Made by a program: the position numbers and the translations under genes. The notes below the pieces were generated by a model. It made no database searches and was not told the DNA's origin. It saw only the letters and a list, made by a program, of their open reading frames with translations. From positions 40,841 through 104,840 of the forward strand of contig DF237264.1 of NCBI GenBank assembly GCA_000708835.1: a DNA stretch of 64,000 nt, given 5' to 3'. This DNA comes from Klebsormidium nitens (lineage: Eukaryota; Streptophyta; Klebsormidiophyceae; Klebsormidiales; Klebsormidiaceae). How positions within the stretch are numbered: position 1 is the first letter of the stretch; each line of letters starts with the position of its first letter. Of this stretch, positions 62,499 to 64,000 are shown piece after piece.

Positions 62499-62939
62499 AT
62501 GGTGGGAGTTTCCGCCAGTTCTTCACGGACCTTTCTCATCCCCCTAACAGCCCTTCTCGTGATCTCCATCATTTTTCTACCGCGGTGATTGCACGGGCTA
62601 TCCCTAGTGCTGCGGGAGGCAATCTGGACCCGCCACAAGCTCATCAGCTGGGAAAGCGCGCTCTGCTCGCGAGCGGGCTGCCAGAGGCGGTTTCCTCGCT
62701 CTCCTTGACCAAGATCGAGCGCGGCCCTGATCCATCAATATCAGTATCGGCCCGGTCATTTAACCCCGAGAGCAGCGCCGGTGGCGAGAACATTGCGGTG
62801 CTAGTCGCGTCCCCGGTTTCTACGGCCACGTCTTCCGTTCCCCCAGTGACCGGAGGATACCAGTGCGGCCTCGCGCTTTTCACCGCTTCAATTGGAGTGG
62901 GCACGCCACCTCAGGCGCAGACCGTGATTATTGACTCAG
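62499..62939 (+). CDS. Pepsin-like (A1) aspartyl protease, first coding exon only; frame broken by one base
   Basis: The downstream frame ends YQCGLALFTASIGVGTPPQ and IIDSG before a GTAGG donor at 62940. This is the N-lobe start of A1 proteases: a tyrosine strand, IGTPPQ-like loop, and the first catalytic Asp in D-(S/T)-G. That frame has no ATG and is closed by a TAG near 62415. In the frame one base over, the ATG at 62499 opens MVGVSASSSRTFLIPLTALL and more hydrophobic residues, a good signal peptide, then hits TGA at about 62586. Joining signal peptide to protease needs a one-base shift between about 62560 and 62600, so either a base is missing here or the copy is broken. Remaining exons are not in the window. 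Likely a secreted or vacuolar protease. Confidence 0.6.
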
Positions 62940-63693
62940 GTAGGTAGGGCGTTTGGAAGGTGCAAAAGGTGTTGTTGACTTCTGGGTCCACATCGCTTTT
63001 GGAAGATACGGGTGAAAGCCGTGCCAAAGTGTTCCGGATTGTGAACACTGGATTTGTATTTGAAGATTGGTGTGAGACCGCATTATGCATACCAGTCTTG
63101 GGCAGACCGTCTGGTGATTGAAACTTCCAGGTTGTGCAGCAGTGCAGTGGGCTAAAGCAGATAGCCCTTCATCGAGAAGCAATGACTAATGTGTAGACCT
63201 TGCTGGATACGAATGGAGAACAATGCCCTGTGTGGCTGTTGCGACAATATTATTGCGAAGGCAACCTCAAATGAAGAAGGATGTCTGAAGCAAGGGGGAT
63301 ATAGGTCAGCGTGGGATTTTTGAATGAACTGTCTTGACTCATTTGGAAGCTTTAGCTACTATCTAGATCAAAGGCTTACCCAATTCCTATGGCCGGCCTC
63401 TTAGGAGGCTGGTTTGAAAAGCGAGCTCATTTAGGGTTCCTCCCTTTAATCGCAGATCAATATAGGCGTAGATCAATCATGACGAGATGCTGCTCTGCCT
63501 CTGATTGGATTCCAAGCTTCCCTCCAAGCTCCCAGAAAATTGTACCTTTTCAAAAATCGCGCTTTGAATTGAGAAAGTACTAATGGGGCGCGAAGATATA
63601 CAGTTTCTTCAATTTCATCATTACTTTGCTTATATATATAGGGGTATATAACTATACGTCATCCGTATAACCTCTATATATATACCCTATGCC
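62940..63693. other. Intron or 3' flank of the protease gene, no exon recognised
   Basis: No continuation of the protease (the expected strands after DSGS) was found. From about 63620 the sequence is TA-rich with TATATATA runs on both sides of a short centre before the satellite starts. Confidence 0.5.
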
Positions 63694-64000
63694 CCCCTAT
63701 ACCCCCGTTTCACAACCCTCAATCTTCTTCATTTCCCCTTGGGGCCCGGGCCCCTATACCCCTGGTTCGCTGCCTTCATCTTCTTCATTTCCCTTTGAGG
63801 CCCGGGCCCCCTATACCCCTATTTCGCGCCCCTCATCTTCTTCATTTCCCCTTGGGGCCCGGGCCCTTATACCCCCGTTTCACGCCCCTCATCTTCTTCA
63901 TTTCTCTTTGGGGCCCGGGCCCCTATACCCCCGTTTCGCGCCCCTCATCTTCTTCATTTCCCCTTGGGCCCCGGTTCCCTATACCCCCGTTTCACGCCCC
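63694..64000. repeat. 56-57 bp tandem satellite, at least 5.4 copies, running off the window
   Basis: Units start CCCCTATACCCC near 63694, 63751, 63808, 63864 and 63920, and each contains TCATCTTCTTCATTTC and ends GGGGCCCGGG or a close variant. Copies differ at a few positions and keep length closely, so the array is recent or homogenised. Confidence 0.9.

Noticed and set aside
63600-63690. TA-rich palindromic stretch as promoter or origin
   Set aside because: Simple TA repeats without additional signals; reported only as part of the flank.
1-64000. CRISPR arrays, bacterial operons, rRNA genes
   Set aside because: Spliced genes and absence of spacer-repeat or rRNA patterns exclude these. 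tRNA genes cannot be excluded by eye, but no convincing cloverleaf was noticed.

Overview
The window is nuclear DNA of a eukaryote. Genes are split by many 100-1000 base introns with mostly GT-AG borders, are read from both strands, and lie in long non-coding spacers. Third codon positions of exons are GC-rich. The protein families (a GDSL/SGNH wall-type esterase, a MNN1-like mannosyltransferase, a plant-type hnRNP-Q relative, a flotillin and a pepsin-like aspartyl protease) would suit a green-lineage alga, possibly a streptophyte alga. That placement is inference; nothing here fixes the species.

Layout. 1-3066 (-): 5' part of a type II membrane SGNH/PC-esterase. 3067-7296: spacer with a TCGCGG-rich repeat array and an inverted repeat. 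7297-18672 (-): a 14-exon, about 1611-residue surface protein with a Thr/Pro/Ser mucin-like N-terminal half, bacterial-type Ig-like modules and a polytopic C-terminus. 19136-21779 (-): 4-exon MNN1-like mannosyltransferase. 21780-24891: spacer holding a complete non-autonomous hAT element with an exact 8-bp target duplication. 24892-35359 (+): 9-exon, 1439-residue RNA-binding protein (three RRMs, U1-type zinc finger, dsRBM, long Q/N/Y/S-rich tail). 37846-43291 (-): very acidic repeat/coiled-coil protein, with possible 5' exons at 43979-45635. 47426-50509 (+): 6-exon, 277-residue multi-pass membrane protein. 52807-57407 (+): flotillin with an in-frame TAG before its conserved end and a one-base phase conflict at intron 2. 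62499-62939 (+): first coding exon of an aspartyl protease, also out of frame by one base. 63694-64000: a 56-57 bp satellite running off the end.

The three left-hand minus-strand genes are all secretory or membrane proteins linked to glycans or the cell surface, so the mannosyltransferase could modify the Thr/Ser-rich neighbour; this is inference from proximity.

The most striking pattern cuts across unrelated genes. At about a dozen exon borders, the exon edge with its splice site and some intron is present again, one to three times and diverged, in the adjacent intron or 3' flank. These copies make decoy donors and acceptors and appear to be a recurring way in which introns here have grown. 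I could not run searches; all family calls come from reading motifs, and exon borders were set by reading-frame continuity plus splice consensus.
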